NCBI GenBank assembly: GCA_046598525.1 | Contig: JBKJIJ010000004.1 | Coordinates: 62,001-126,000, forward strand | Direction: 5' to 3' | Origin: Methylotenera_A sp046598525 | GTDB taxonomy: Bacteria; Pseudomonadota; Gammaproteobacteria; Burkholderiales; Methylophilaceae | DNA length: 64,000 nt | In this document: one piece after another, positions 26,302 to 35,780 of the stretch | Layout: each line of letters begins with the position of its first letter | Position numbering within the stretch: the stretch's first letter is position 1 | Translations under genes and position numbers: made by a program | The notes under the pieces: model-generated | Told to the model about the DNA's origin: nothing | Seen by the model: the letters and a program-made list of their open reading frames with translations, nothing else | Databases searched by the model: none

Positions 26302-27945
26302 ATGGATACACGTCGCTTAATTTTATTTGTTATTTTTTCTTTCTCTATTTTAATGCTGTGGGATGCGTGGCAACAAAAAGCCAATCCAGTCATTAACACG
26401 CCAACCACTGCGCAAACCAGCACTTCAGGTGTGCCTACGGTAGCTAATGGAGCCGCCGCTAGCAATGTGGAATCAACCGTTAACGATGGCAGTTTTAAAT
26501 TAACCAGCGGCCAACGCATTAACGTTAAAACCGATTTATTTGAGGCCGATATTGATACAGTAGGCGGCGATTTACGTCGTTTAGTCTTAAATAAACACCG
26601 CGCTGAAGAAGTTAAAAACGGCAACTTTGTATTGATGGACGACACTTTTAAGCCAATGTTTTACGTAGCGCAATCCGGCTTAATGGGCGCCGATTTGCCT
26701 AATCATAAATCGCAATTTACCACCACCGCCACCAGTTACACATTAGCCGACGGCGCTGACAGCCAAGAAGTACGCCTTTCTTGGGCGGGTAATGGTATTA
26801 CGGTAGATAAAATTTACACGTTTAAGCGTAACAGCTACGTGATTGATGTGCGTTATCAAATTAATAACGGTAGCGCGGCCGCCATCACGCCTTCTGCCTA
26901 TTACCAAATTGTGCACGATAGCGAATCAAATCAAGGCTCTGCCATGATGCCAACCTTTACTGGCGGCGCTTACTTTACCGATGCGGATAAATTTAAAAAG
27001 GTTAAATTCGGCGATATGGCCGATCAAAACTTATCTAAAACCACCAAAGATGGCTGGATTGGCTTGATTCAGCATTATTTTGCCAGCGCTTGGATTCCAA
27101 AAGCAGGTGTAGAGCGTGAGTTTTACACTAAAAAATTATCGGATAATATCTACGCAATGGGCGTTATTACGCCAAACGCGGCAATTGCGGCTGGTGCAAC
27201 AACTGAATTTGGTGCGCAACTGTTTGCTGGCCCACAAACCGAAAAAGAACTGGTTAAAGCAGCGCCAGGCTTAGAATACACAGTAGATTACGGCTGGTTA
27301 ACCATTATTGCTAAGCCATTATTTTGGGTGTTATCGCAAATTTATGGCGTTGTGCACAATTGGGGAGTGGCGATTATTTTGCTTACGGTTTTAATTAAAG
27401 CCGCTTTCTTCCCGCTATCGGCCGCAAGTTATAAATCAATGGCGCAGATGCGTGAATTAGCGCCGCGCTTGCAAAGCATGAAAGAAAAATTCGGTGACGA
27501 TAAACAAAAAATGCAGCAAGCCATGCTGGAAATGTACCGTACTGAAAAGATTAACCCAATGGGCGGTTGCTTACCAATTATTGTGCAAATCCCTGTTTTC
27601 ATTGCACTTTATTGGGTGTTGCTAGGCTCGGTTGAGTTACGCCATGCGCCTTTCTTTGGCTGGATTCAAGATTTATCCGCCACAGACCCATGGTTTATCT
27701 TGCCGATTTTAATGGGCGCGACAATGATTATTCAAACCTATTTAAATCCAGCACCAACGGATCCAATCCAAGCAAAAGTGATGAAAATCATGCCTGTGGT
27801 ATTCAGCGTGTTCTTCTTCTTCTTCCCGGCTGGCTTAGTGTTGTATTGGTTGGTGAACAACGTTTTATCAATCGCGCAGCAATGGTATGTCAACAAAACC
27901 ATTCACGCCGCCGCCCTTGCCAAAAAAGGCGTTGCAAAAAGCTAG
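26302..27945 (+). CDS. yidC: Membrane protein insertase YidC
   Basis: A 547-residue inner-membrane insertase of the long Gram-negative type. An N-terminal helix (5-22), a large periplasmic beta domain (about 60-335), then the Oxa1-like core with five helices beginning at YGWLTIIAKPLFWVL. The hydrophilic-groove Arg is expected in the KSMAQMRELAPRLQ region and PMGGCLPIIVQIPVFIALYWVL is typical. It works with SecYEG or alone. Confidence 0.97.
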   Translation: MDTRRLILFVIFSFSILMLWDAWQQKANPVINTPTTAQTSTSGVPTVANGAAASNVESTVNDGSFKLTSGQRINVKTDLFEADIDTVGGDLRRLVLNKHRAEEVKNGNFVLMDDTFKPMFYVAQSGLMGADLPNHKSQFTTTATSYTLADGADSQEVRLSWAGNGITVDKIYTFKRNSYVIDVRYQINNGSAAAITPSAYYQIVHDSESNQGSAMMPTFTGGAYFTDADKFKKVKFGDMADQNLSKTTKDGWIGLIQHYFASAWIPKAGVEREFYTKKLSDNIYAMGVITPNAAIAAGATTEFGAQLFAGPQTEKELVKAAPGLEYTVDYGWLTIIAKPLFWVLSQIYGVVHNWGVAIILLTVLIKAAFFPLSAASYKSMAQMRELAPRLQSMKEKFGDDKQKMQQAMLEMYRTEKINPMGGCLPIIVQIPVFIALYWVLLGSVELRHAPFFGWIQDLSATDPWFILPILMGATMIIQTYLNPAPTDPIQAKVMKIMPVVFSVFFFFFPAGLVLYWLVNNVLSIAQQWYVNKTIHAAALAKKGVAKS

Positions 27946-27985
27946 GCCATGTTTACCTGCCTAATTAAAAGGCTTGCCCGCTTTT

Positions 27986-29329
27986 ATGCTAGATAATAAT
28001 GACACCATTGCTGCCATTGCCACCGCAAGTGGCGCTGGCGGTATTGGTGTTGTGCGCGTTTCGGGCGCTTTAAGTAAATCGATTGCTGCCGAAATTTTAG
28101 GCGCATGCCCTGCCCCACGCCATGCGGCTTATTTGCCGTTTTACGATGCCAATCAACAATTAATAGACCGCGGCATAGCGATTTATTACCAAAACCCACA
28201 TTCTTACACTGGCGAAGATGTTTTAGAGCTGCAAGCCCACGGCGGCACCGCGCTGATGCAATTATTGCTGGCGCGCTGTATTCAATTAGGCGCACGCCAA
28301 GCGGAGCCGGGTGAATTTACCAAACGCGCGTATTTGAATGACAAAATCGATTTAGCCCAAGCCGAAGCAGTGGCTGATGTCATTAATGCCACAACAATAG
28401 AAGCGGCAAAAAGTGCGGTGCGTTCTTTATCGGGTGAGTTTTCAAATAGCATTAATGACGTATTAGCCAAGCTGATTAATTTGCGCATGTATGTAGAAGC
28501 GTGTTTGGATTTTCCTGAAGAAGAAATTGATTTTATTACCCAGGGCAATGTGGCCGAAAAATTGGCCGCCATTGTGCTGGAATTAAAATCCGTGTTTGCA
28601 AAAGCCAAACAAGGCAGCCTTTTACGTGAAGGCATGCACATTGTTTTAGTTGGTCAGCCAAATGTAGGAAAATCCAGCTTAATGAATCAATTAAGCGGTG
28701 AAGAGGTAGCAATTGTTACGCCGATTGCAGGTACCACGCGCGATTCTATTAAAAGTCTGATACAAATCAATGGCTTACCCTTGCATATTATTGATACAGC
28801 AGGCCTACGCGATACGACGGATGAAGTTGAAAAGATTGGAATTGCACGAACTTATCAAGCGCTGCAAAACGCGCAGGTTGCATTATTATTGGTAGATGCA
28901 GCCCATGGTATAGGCGAAACCGAAAAAATCGTTTTAAACCGCTTGCCGCAAGGAATCGCCAAAATTTGGGTGCATAATAAGATTGATGCCAGCAATGACA
29001 GCCCAAAAATTGCAGAAATTGCCGATGAAACGCATATTTATCTATCAGCCACAACGGGTGACGGTATTGATTTATTAAAACAGCATTTGCTGCATATTGC
29101 TGGCTACCAGCAAAATGCCGAAGGTGTTTTTATGGCGCGTGCCAGACATTTAAATGCGCTTGAACAAGTGGACCTTCATTTAAGCAACGCCACCGCGCAA
29201 ATTAATGCGGCTGAATTAGTCGCCGAAGAATTAAAACTAGCGCAAGAAGCCTTAAGCAGTATTACCGGTGAATTTACGCCAGACGATTTATTAGGTGAAA
29301 TATTTAGTAAATTTTGTATCGGCAAGTAA
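27986..29329 (+). CDS. mnmE: tRNA uridine-5-carboxymethylaminomethyl modification GTPase MnmE
   Basis: A 447-residue G protein that with MnmG modifies U34 of certain tRNAs. The N-terminal folate-binding domain starts DTIAAIATASGAGGIGVVRVSG. The G domain has GQPNVGKSS, DTAGLRDT and NKID, and the protein ends in the catalytic CIGK. ATG 27986 is chosen; a TTG at 27974 is too close to the AAAAGG site. mnmG, its partner, is nearby at 33192. Confidence 0.97.
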   Translation: MLDNNDTIAAIATASGAGGIGVVRVSGALSKSIAAEILGACPAPRHAAYLPFYDANQQLIDRGIAIYYQNPHSYTGEDVLELQAHGGTALMQLLLARCIQLGARQAEPGEFTKRAYLNDKIDLAQAEAVADVINATTIEAAKSAVRSLSGEFSNSINDVLAKLINLRMYVEACLDFPEEEIDFITQGNVAEKLAAIVLELKSVFAKAKQGSLLREGMHIVLVGQPNVGKSSLMNQLSGEEVAIVTPIAGTTRDSIKSLIQINGLPLHIIDTAGLRDTTDEVEKIGIARTYQALQNAQVALLLVDAAHGIGETEKIVLNRLPQGIAKIWVHNKIDASNDSPKIAEIADETHIYLSATTGDGIDLLKQHLLHIAGYQQNAEGVFMARARHLNALEQVDLHLSNATAQINAAELVAEELKLAQEALSSITGEFTPDDLLGEIFSKFCIGK

Positions 29330-29343
29330 TAGGTTAGTTAATA

Positions 29344-29370
29344 AAAAAGGCGCTTAAGGCGCCTTTTTCA
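29344..29370. terminator. Bidirectional terminator between mnmE and the DUF2853 gene
   Basis: A 10-bp perfect stem AAAAAGGCGC / GCGCCTTTTT with a five-base loop, placed between converging genes; A and T runs serve both strands. Confidence 0.9.
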
Positions 29371-29387
29371 ATACCATTAATGCTTAC

Positions 29388-29717
29388 TTATTTAACAAAA
29401 TTGCCTAATAAGTTGTATTTTTCAGCTAACAAATAATAGAAAACCAAGCGTGATTTCATGCGGTCTTCTTTGATTTTTACACAAACTTCTTCAATTGCTG
29501 CATCAAGTGCTGCATCGCCTTGCGTTAAACCTAATTTTTTCTTTAAAAAGTTTTCGCGCACAGTGGCTTTTTCAGTTGCGTCGCCGCATGAAACCAAGCG
29601 TGAATCTTGTTTTGATAACACCAATGCATATGTTCTTGCCATGCCTTGTAATGCTGCTTCGTTTACTGATGAAGTGTATTTTGCTAGCGCGTCTTTGTAT
29701 TCTTGAATATCGGCCAT
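29388..29717 (-). CDS. DUF2853-family small protein
   Basis: A 109-residue soluble, mostly helical protein. The order of motifs (LAKYT..., SRLVSCGDATEKATVRENFLKKKLGL, LDAAIEEV, RLVFYYLLAEKY) matches DUF2853, whose function is unknown. The start ATG has AGGAGAA upstream. It converges on mnmE and is separated from the decayed restriction gene by a parS site. Confidence 0.8.
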   Translation of the reverse strand: MADIQEYKDALAKYTSSVNEAALQGMARTYALVLSKQDSRLVSCGDATEKATVRENFLKKKLGLTQGDAALDAAIEEVCVKIKEDRMKSRLVFYYLLAEKYNLLGNFVK

Positions 29718-29882
29718 CGTTTTCTCCTAATTTGTTAGATTGTTCATTGCAGTTGTAGCCACTTGGGCTGTCACAATTACTGGCACCTCTATTTTTTTCA
29801 CTTAAATCCTACCTACATGCCAACACTACTATAGGCGTGTAAGCCCCTATTCGTCAATACTTTGCCATGTAAACGATTGTGA

Positions 29883-29898
29883 TGTTTCACGTGAAACA
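29883..29898. promoter_or_regulatory. parS: parS site 2
   Basis: A perfect TGTTTCACGTGAAACA in the gap between the DUF2853 gene and the decayed restriction-modification gene. Confidence 0.95.
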
Positions 29899-31528
29899 CA
29901 CGCACAAAATAGCGCATTTCTCAGTGTATACTTATCTGTAACTACTCAATAAAAATCGCATATGCCACTTTCTTGGAACGAAATTAAAACCCGCGCTACG
30001 GCTTTTTCTAAAGAATGGCATCTTGAGCGCCGCGAAGACGCTGAAGCAAAATCGTTTTGGGATGCGTTTTTTAACGTATTCGGTATTACCCGCCGCCGCA
30101 TTGCCAGCTTTGAAGAGCCTGTTAAAAAGTCGGATGACAAAGGCGGATTTATTGATTTACTGTGGCGCGGCCAATTATTGGTCGAGCATAAATAGCGCGG
30201 CAAAAGCCTAGATAAAGCCTTTACCCAAGCCAAAGAATACTTTCCCGGCTTAAAAGAGCGCGATTTACCCAAGTATATTTTGGTATCCGATTTCGCTAAT
30301 TTTCGCCTGTATAACCTAGATACCAATGAGCAATTTGAATTTGGCATTAACGAGTTGTATCAACACGTTAAGCTTTTTGGCTTTATTGCAGGCTATCAAA
30401 CGCAAATTATTAAGCCGCAAGACCCCATTAATATTAAAGCCGCCGAGCGCATGGGCAAGCTGCACGATGCCTTAAAAGCCGTTGGTTACACAGGCAAAGA
30501 TTTAGAGATTTACCTAGTGCGCCTGCTATTTTGCTTGTTTGCAGAAGACCCCAGCATCTTTGAAAAGCGCCTGTTTCAAGATTATATTGAAAGCAAAACC
30601 AACCCAGATGGAAGCGATTTAGCACAACATTTAGATAGCCTATTTTATGTGCTTAATCAGCCCAAACAAAAGCGCCTTAGCAATTTAGATGAAAGCCTGG
30701 CCCCCTTTGAATACATTAACGGCAACCTATTTGCGCAGCGCCTAAACCCCGCCCAATTTGATAGCAAAATGCGCGAAGCCTTGCTGGATTTATGCGCGCT
30801 GGATTGGAGCATAATCTCCCCCGCTATCTTTGGCAGCTTGTTTCAAAGCATTATGGATGCCGATGCGCGGCGCAATTTGGGCGCGCATTATACATCTGAA
30901 GAAAATATTTTAAAGCTAATTAAGCCCTTATTTTTAGATGCCTTGTGGGCCGAATTTGAAAAAGTAAAAAGCAATAAAACACGCCTTTTAGAATTCCACA
31001 AAAAGCTACGCACCCTCACCTTTTTAGACCCAGCCTTCGGTTGCGGCAACTTTTTGGTGATTACCTACCGCGAATTGCGCTTGCTAGAGCTAGCTGTATT
31101 GCGCGCATTACATAGTAGCGGCCAGCAAGTGTTAGATGTGCAAAGCTTAATTAGCGTAGATGTAGACCAATTTTACGGCATCGAGATTGAAGAATTCCCC
31201 GCCCAAATTGCACAAGTGGCGCTTTGGTTAACCGATCACCAAATGAACATGAAAGTATCGCAAGAATTTGGCAGCTACTTTGCGCGCATACCGCTAAAAG
31301 CCACGCCGCATATAGTGTGCGATAACGCCTTAACGCTAGATTGGGCGCAAGTGTTAGCGCCACAAAATTGCAGCTATATTTTGGGTAATCCGCCGTTTGT
31401 AGGCGCAAAGTTTATGGATGACGCACAAAGACAAGATTCAAGAATTGTTTTTAATGCTCTAGATAATGGCGGACTATTAGACTTTGTTGCGGCTTGGTAT
31501 GTCAAAGCCGCCCGCTATATTTCTAACC

Positions 31529-31595
31529 CCGTTCGCCCTGAGCTAGTCTAAGGGCAATTAAGTGCACATGGTTCGACAAGCTCACCACGAACGGA
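31529..31595. repeat. Mobile palindromic repeat inserted in the R-M gene, copy 1
   Basis: Arms CCGTTCGCCCTGAGCTAGTC and GACAAGCTCACCACGAACGG form an imperfect inverted repeat of the widespread GAGCTTGTCGAA type. It is inserted in frame, and a single G-to-T change relative to the common repeat (GTCGAA to GTCTAA) makes the stop codon. Confidence 0.8.
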
Positions 31596-32491
31596 GTTAA
31601 ATATTAAGTGCGCCTTTGTTTCAACTAACAGCATTACGCAAGGCGAACAAGTAGGTATTTTATGGTCTTGGATGCTGGCGCAAGGCGTCAAAATTCATTT
31701 TGCGCATCGCACATTTAGCTGGACCAACGAAGCACGCGGTAAAGCGGCTGTGCAATGCGTGATTATTGGCTTTGGTTTGCAAGATGTGGCAGACAAAACC
31801 ATTTACGAATATGCCGATATTAAAGGAGAGCCGCACGCTAGAAAGGCAAGTAATATTAATCCATATCTAGTTGATGCTTCAAACGTTGTAGTAATTTCTA
31901 AAAATGAGCCTTTATTGAATTTCCCTTTAATGAAAAAAGGCAATGAAGCAACTGACGATGGATATCTATCATTAAATGAAAATGAAAGAAATCAGCTAAT
32001 TGATTTAGAGCCAAACTCAGAAAAATGGATTCGACCTAGTATAGGCGGCACTGAATTTTTAAATGGCGGTAAAAGATGGTGCTTATGGCTAGCAGATGTT
32101 AAGCCGAATGAGCTTCGCGCCTTGCCAAAAGTACTTGAACGCGTAGAAAAAGTTAGAATGTTTAGGCTGGCAAGTCCAAAGAAAGCAACAGTAGAGCGCG
32201 CTTCAACTCCTTGGCTCTTTGGTGAAGTTCGACAGCCAAATTCAGGAAGTTATATTATTGTTCCCAAAGTCTCATCGGAAAGAAGGCTATACGCACCAAT
32301 TGCATTTATGTCTAGCGATGTGATTACCTATAACACCGTGCAGTTTATTCCAAATGCAGGGTTAGATATTTTTGCACTAGTTCAATCTTCTATGCATATG
32401 GCTTGGCTACGTGCAGTAGGCGGGCGCTTAGAAAGTCGCTATCAATACTCAATAAGTATCGTTTATAACAACTTCCCATGGCCCACCTTGC

Positions 32492-32557
32492 CCGTTCGTG
32501 GTGAGCTTGTCGAACCACAGCAAGCTGTTAACGCTTCGACAGGCTCAGCGCGAGCGG
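32492..32557. repeat. Mobile palindromic repeat inserted in the R-M gene, copy 2
   Basis: Arms CCGTTCGTGGTGAGCTTGTC and GACAGGCTCAGCGCGAGCGG. The same family as copy 1, here kept open and read as part of the protein just after the PWPTLP segment. Confidence 0.82.
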
Positions 32558-32852
32558 TTAAAAACATTGAAGCCGCCGCGCAAGCCGTTTTAGATGCGCG
32601 CGCTGTACACACTAATGCATCACTGGCGGATTTATATGACCCGCTGACTATGCCAGCCAATTTATTAAAAGCGCATCAGGCTTTAGATAAAGCGGTAGAT
32701 GCGGCTTATGGCTATAAAGGCGCGGCAACCGATGCGGCACGGGTGGCGTTTTTGTTTGAGCGTTATCAGCAAATTACTTCACTTTTGCCAGCGCTTGTCA
32801 CCAAAACCAAAAAAGTGACTAAGAAAGCCAGCAATTAAAAACTTCAATTAAC

Positions 32853-32998
32853 CGTCATTCCAGCGCAGGCTGGAATCCAGTCAAGGTGAAATTTTCTGTG
32901 ATTTACTGATAATAAAAACACAATGTATTAAGATTGTTGACCCATTAAACAGCCGCTAACATGCTGCCGGCCTAGATTTCAGCCTGCGCTGGAATGAC
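32853..32998. repeat. Inverted-repeat element 1 (146 bp)
   Basis: 27-bp terminal arms starting CGTCATTCCAGCGCAGGC and ending GCCTGCGCTGGAATGAC differ at only about two positions. They enclose ~90 AT-rich bases without an ORF, as in non-autonomous MITE-like elements. It fills most of the 353-base gap before mnmG. Confidence 0.8.
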
Positions 32999-33079
32999 AT
33001 CGCATAAACATTAAGACAATCAAGTTTCTGTGTAAAACTTGCATATTAAATATATCTTATTAATCTATTTATTCTTAAT

Positions 33080-33095
33080 TGTTTCACGTGAAACA
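33080..33095. promoter_or_regulatory. parS: parS site 3 (upstream of mnmG)
   Basis: A perfect TGTTTCACGTGAAACA about 100 bases before the mnmG start. The rest of the gap 32999-33191 holds no gene. Confidence 0.95.
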
Positions 33096-33191
33096 ATGTG
33101 ATTAATGTGCTTTATCTCTCTGTTTTTAAATGACTTAACCGCCTCTTTGCAGTAAAATCTCTTTCTTTGTTGAATATGTAAGCGTAAAACA

Positions 33192-35129
33192 ATGCAATTT
33201 CCAGATATTTTCGATGTAATTGTGGTGGGCGGCGGCCATGCGGGCACAGAGGCGGCCATGGCGGCGGCGCGCATGGGGCAAAAAACGCTTTTATTAAGCC
33301 ACAACATTGAAACGCTAGGCCAAATGTCTTGCAACCCCAGCATTGGCGGCATTGGCAAAGGCCATTTGGTTAAAGAAATTGACGCGCTTGGCGGCGTTAT
33401 GGCGCTGGCGACTGATATTGGCGGCATTCAATTTCGTATTTTAAATTCGTCTAAAGGCCCTGCTGTGCGCGCCACGCGCGCGCAGGCAGACCGTATTTTG
33501 TATAAAGCGGCTGTGCGCCATAAGCTAGAAAATCAGCAAAACTTGTGGTTATTTCAACAAGCGGTTGATGACATTATTCTTGAGGGCGGCTCTGAATCAC
33601 CGCGTGCAGCTGGTGTGGTAACGCAAATTGGTTTACGTTTTAAATCTAAAAGTGTGGTGTTAACCGCAGGTACATTTTTAGGCGGCTTGATTCATGTGGG
33701 ATTGCAAAATTACAGCGCAGGCCGCGCGGGTGATCCGCCAGCAATCTCATTAGCCGCGCGTTTGCGCGAAATTGGCTTGCCAGCAGGCCGACTAAAAACA
33801 GGCACCCCACCACGCATTGATGGCCGCACCATTGATTACAGCGTGATGTTAGAACAACCCGGCGATAACCCTGCCCCAGTTTTCTCATTTATGGGCAATG
33901 TGGCGCAACATCCGCAACAAGTGCCGTGCTGGATTACACACACCAATGAGCGCACGCATGACATTATTCGCAGCGGTTTAGATCGCTCGCCTATGTATAC
34001 CGGCGTAATTGAAGGCGTTGGCCCACGCTATTGCCCAAGTGTGGAAGATAAAATCCATCGCTTTGCCGATAAAGAATCGCACCAATTATTTTTAGAGCCA
34101 GAAGGCTTAACCACAAACGAAATTTACCCAAACGGTATTTCTACCAGTTTGCCGTTTGATATTCAATTGGCGTTAGTACGCTCAATTAAAGGGCTAGAAA
34201 ACGCACATATTCTGCGCCCAGGCTACGCCATTGAGTACGATTATTATGATCCACGCAGTTTGAAATCCAGCTTAGAAACCAAAAGCGTGCAAGGTTTGTT
34301 TTTTGCAGGGCAAATTAACGGCACCACTGGTTATGAAGAGGCCGCTGCGCAAGGCTTATTGGCAGGCGCAAACGCCGCTTTATATGTGCAAGGTAAAGAG
34401 AGTTGGTGCCCTGCCCGCGATGAAGCGTATTTGGGTGTGATGGTGGATGACTTAATTACTACCGGCGTAACAGAGCCTTACCGCATGTTTACCAGCCGTG
34501 CCGAATACCGCCTTCAACTTAGAGAAGATAACGCCGATATGCGCTTAACCGCCAAGGGCCGTGAGCTTGGTTTGGTGGATGATGCGCGTTGGGCGGCGTT
34601 TGAGAAAAAACTAGAAGCGGTTTCGCGTGAGCAAGAGCGCTTGAAAAAGACCTTTGTGCAAGTGGCGGCAGATGATGTTTCACGTGAAACGCAAACCGCT
34701 ATTTTGGGCAAACCAATAGAGCATGAATACAGCTTGTTTGAATTATTGCGTCGCCCAGAAGTGAGTTATGACGGCATGCTTACTTTAGGTGAAGGCTTTT
34801 TAAATGGGCTTGAGTTGGGCGAGCTTGACCCTGCCGTGCGTGAGCAAGTAGAAATTGCTGCTAAATATCAGGGCTATATCACGCGCCAGCAAGAAGAAAT
34901 CGCCAAACAAAAAGGCAGTGAAAATACCAAGCTGGCAGATTTAGATTATGCCGATGTGCATGGTTTAAGTATTGAAGCGCGCCAAAAATTAACGCAACAC
35001 AAACCAGAAACCATTGGCCAAGCAGGCCGTATTTCGGGCATTACGCCAGCCACTATTTCATTATTGCTGGTGTATTTGAAACGCAAATATAAAAAACAGG
35101 CCAGCCAGATTAATACTGAGGCGGCATGA
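33192..35129 (+). CDS. mnmG: tRNA uridine-5-carboxymethylaminomethyl modification enzyme MnmG
   Basis: A 645-residue FAD enzyme that with MnmE installs cmnm5U34 in tRNA. The dinucleotide-binding motif VIVVGGGHAGTEAA is at residues 8-21, CNPSIGGIGKGHL and GTTGYEEAAAQGL are present, and the C-terminal helical domain that contacts MnmE is complete. A near-perfect parS site is embedded in codons for DVSRET (34673-34690). It overlaps rsmG by four bases (ATGA). Confidence 0.97.
   Translation: MQFPDIFDVIVVGGGHAGTEAAMAAARMGQKTLLLSHNIETLGQMSCNPSIGGIGKGHLVKEIDALGGVMALATDIGGIQFRILNSSKGPAVRATRAQADRILYKAAVRHKLENQQNLWLFQQAVDDIILEGGSESPRAAGVVTQIGLRFKSKSVVLTAGTFLGGLIHVGLQNYSAGRAGDPPAISLAARLREIGLPAGRLKTGTPPRIDGRTIDYSVMLEQPGDNPAPVFSFMGNVAQHPQQVPCWITHTNERTHDIIRSGLDRSPMYTGVIEGVGPRYCPSVEDKIHRFADKESHQLFLEPEGLTTNEIYPNGISTSLPFDIQLALVRSIKGLENAHILRPGYAIEYDYYDPRSLKSSLETKSVQGLFFAGQINGTTGYEEAAAQGLLAGANAALYVQGKESWCPARDEAYLGVMVDDLITTGVTEPYRMFTSRAEYRLQLREDNADMRLTAKGRELGLVDDARWAAFEKKLEAVSREQERLKKTFVQVAADDVSRETQTAILGKPIEHEYSLFELLRRPEVSYDGMLTLGEGFLNGLELGELDPAVREQVEIAAKYQGYITRQQEEIAKQKGSENTKLADLDYADVHGLSIEARQKLTQHKPETIGQAGRISGITPATISLLLVYLKRKYKKQASQINTEAA
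34676..34691. promoter_or_regulatory. parS: parS site 4 inside mnmG
   Basis: TGTTTCACGTGAAACG, one mismatch at the last base from the consensus parS, within the mnmG coding sequence. Confidence 0.85.
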
Positions 35130-35746
35130 GTCAGGCCGCATTATTAGCGCAAGGCATTGCCAACATGGGCTTGGCGGTTTCAGATGAAGCGCAACAAAAA
35201 TTATTGGCTTATTTAGCGCTGCTGCAAAAGTGGAATAAGGTATACAACTTAACCGCCGTGCGCGACCCATTAGAAATGGTGACTTTGCATTTGCTGGATA
35301 GCTTAAGCGTGTTGCCGTATGTAAATAGCAAAAATATATTGGATGTGGGTAGTGGCGGCGGATTGCCGGGTATTGTGCTGGCGATATGCAAACCAGAGTT
35401 GCAAGTCACCACGATTGATACGGTGCAGAAAAAAGTGATTTTTATGCGCCAAGTAAAAGGTGAGCTGGGCTTGGAAAATTTAACGCCTGTGCATGCGCGG
35501 GTAGAAAATTTTAAGCCAGATGTGCCTTTTGAAATAGTGATTTCGCGCGCGTTTTCTGAGATTGCTTTGTTTGTGCAATTAACCAAACATCTAATTGCAG
35601 AAAATGGCCAATGGCTGGCGATGAAAGGCATTATGCCGGCCGATGAGCTTGAAGGTTTGCCGCTTAAACCTGCGCAAGTGATTGCCTTAAAAGTGGCGGG
35701 TTTAGATGCCGAACGGCATTTGCTAGTCTTTAATACTAGTCCTTAA
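35126..35746 (+). CDS. rsmG: 16S rRNA (guanine527-N7)-methyltransferase RsmG
   Basis: A 206-residue methyltransferase that modifies G527 of 16S rRNA using SAM. Motifs KWNKVYNLTAVRDP, LDVGSGGGLPGI (SAM binding) and the SRAF segment are intact. The start overlaps the mnmG stop as ATGA, showing translational coupling. parA follows after 34 bases. Confidence 0.97.
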   Translation: MSQAALLAQGIANMGLAVSDEAQQKLLAYLALLQKWNKVYNLTAVRDPLEMVTLHLLDSLSVLPYVNSKNILDVGSGGGLPGIVLAICKPELQVTTIDTVQKKVIFMRQVKGELGLENLTPVHARVENFKPDVPFEIVISRAFSEIALFVQLTKHLIAENGQWLAMKGIMPADELEGLPLKPAQVIALKVAGLDAERHLLVFNTSP

Positions 35747-35780
35747 TAATGGATATTTAAAAAGCTTAAAAGAATAATTA

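Larger units (their letters stand above)
29962..32838 (+). pseudogene. Decayed MmeI-like (type IIL) restriction-modification fusion
   Basis: One reading frame of 959 codons interrupted by two in-frame stops: TAG at 30193-30195 and TAA at 31549-31551. The N-terminal nuclease has the MmeI-type D-x9-E-x-K site in FIDLLWRGQLLVEHK, and the amber codon directly follows that Lys, where relatives have Ser (TCG to TAG is one change). The methyltransferase part has DPAFGCGNFL (motif I) and GNPPF (motif IV). The second stop lies in a short mobile repeat inserted in frame (31529-31595). A second copy of the repeat (32492-32557) is read through as PVRGELVEPQ...STGSARAV. The last part, including the target-recognition region, is open from about 31603. 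Full length would be close to MmeI (about 920 residues). As it stands it should give no full enzyme; the remaining fragments lack either nuclease or part of the methyltransferase. Confidence 0.88.

Noticed and set aside
29946..30347. Antisense ORF over the start of the decayed restriction gene
   Set aside because: It is a shadow of the coding frame with no ribosome site or family resemblance.
30193..31551. Programmed stop-codon read-through or phase variation in the MmeI-like gene
   Set aside because: No repeat tract able to slip lies at either stop and no read-through context is seen; two independent nonsense changes are simpler.
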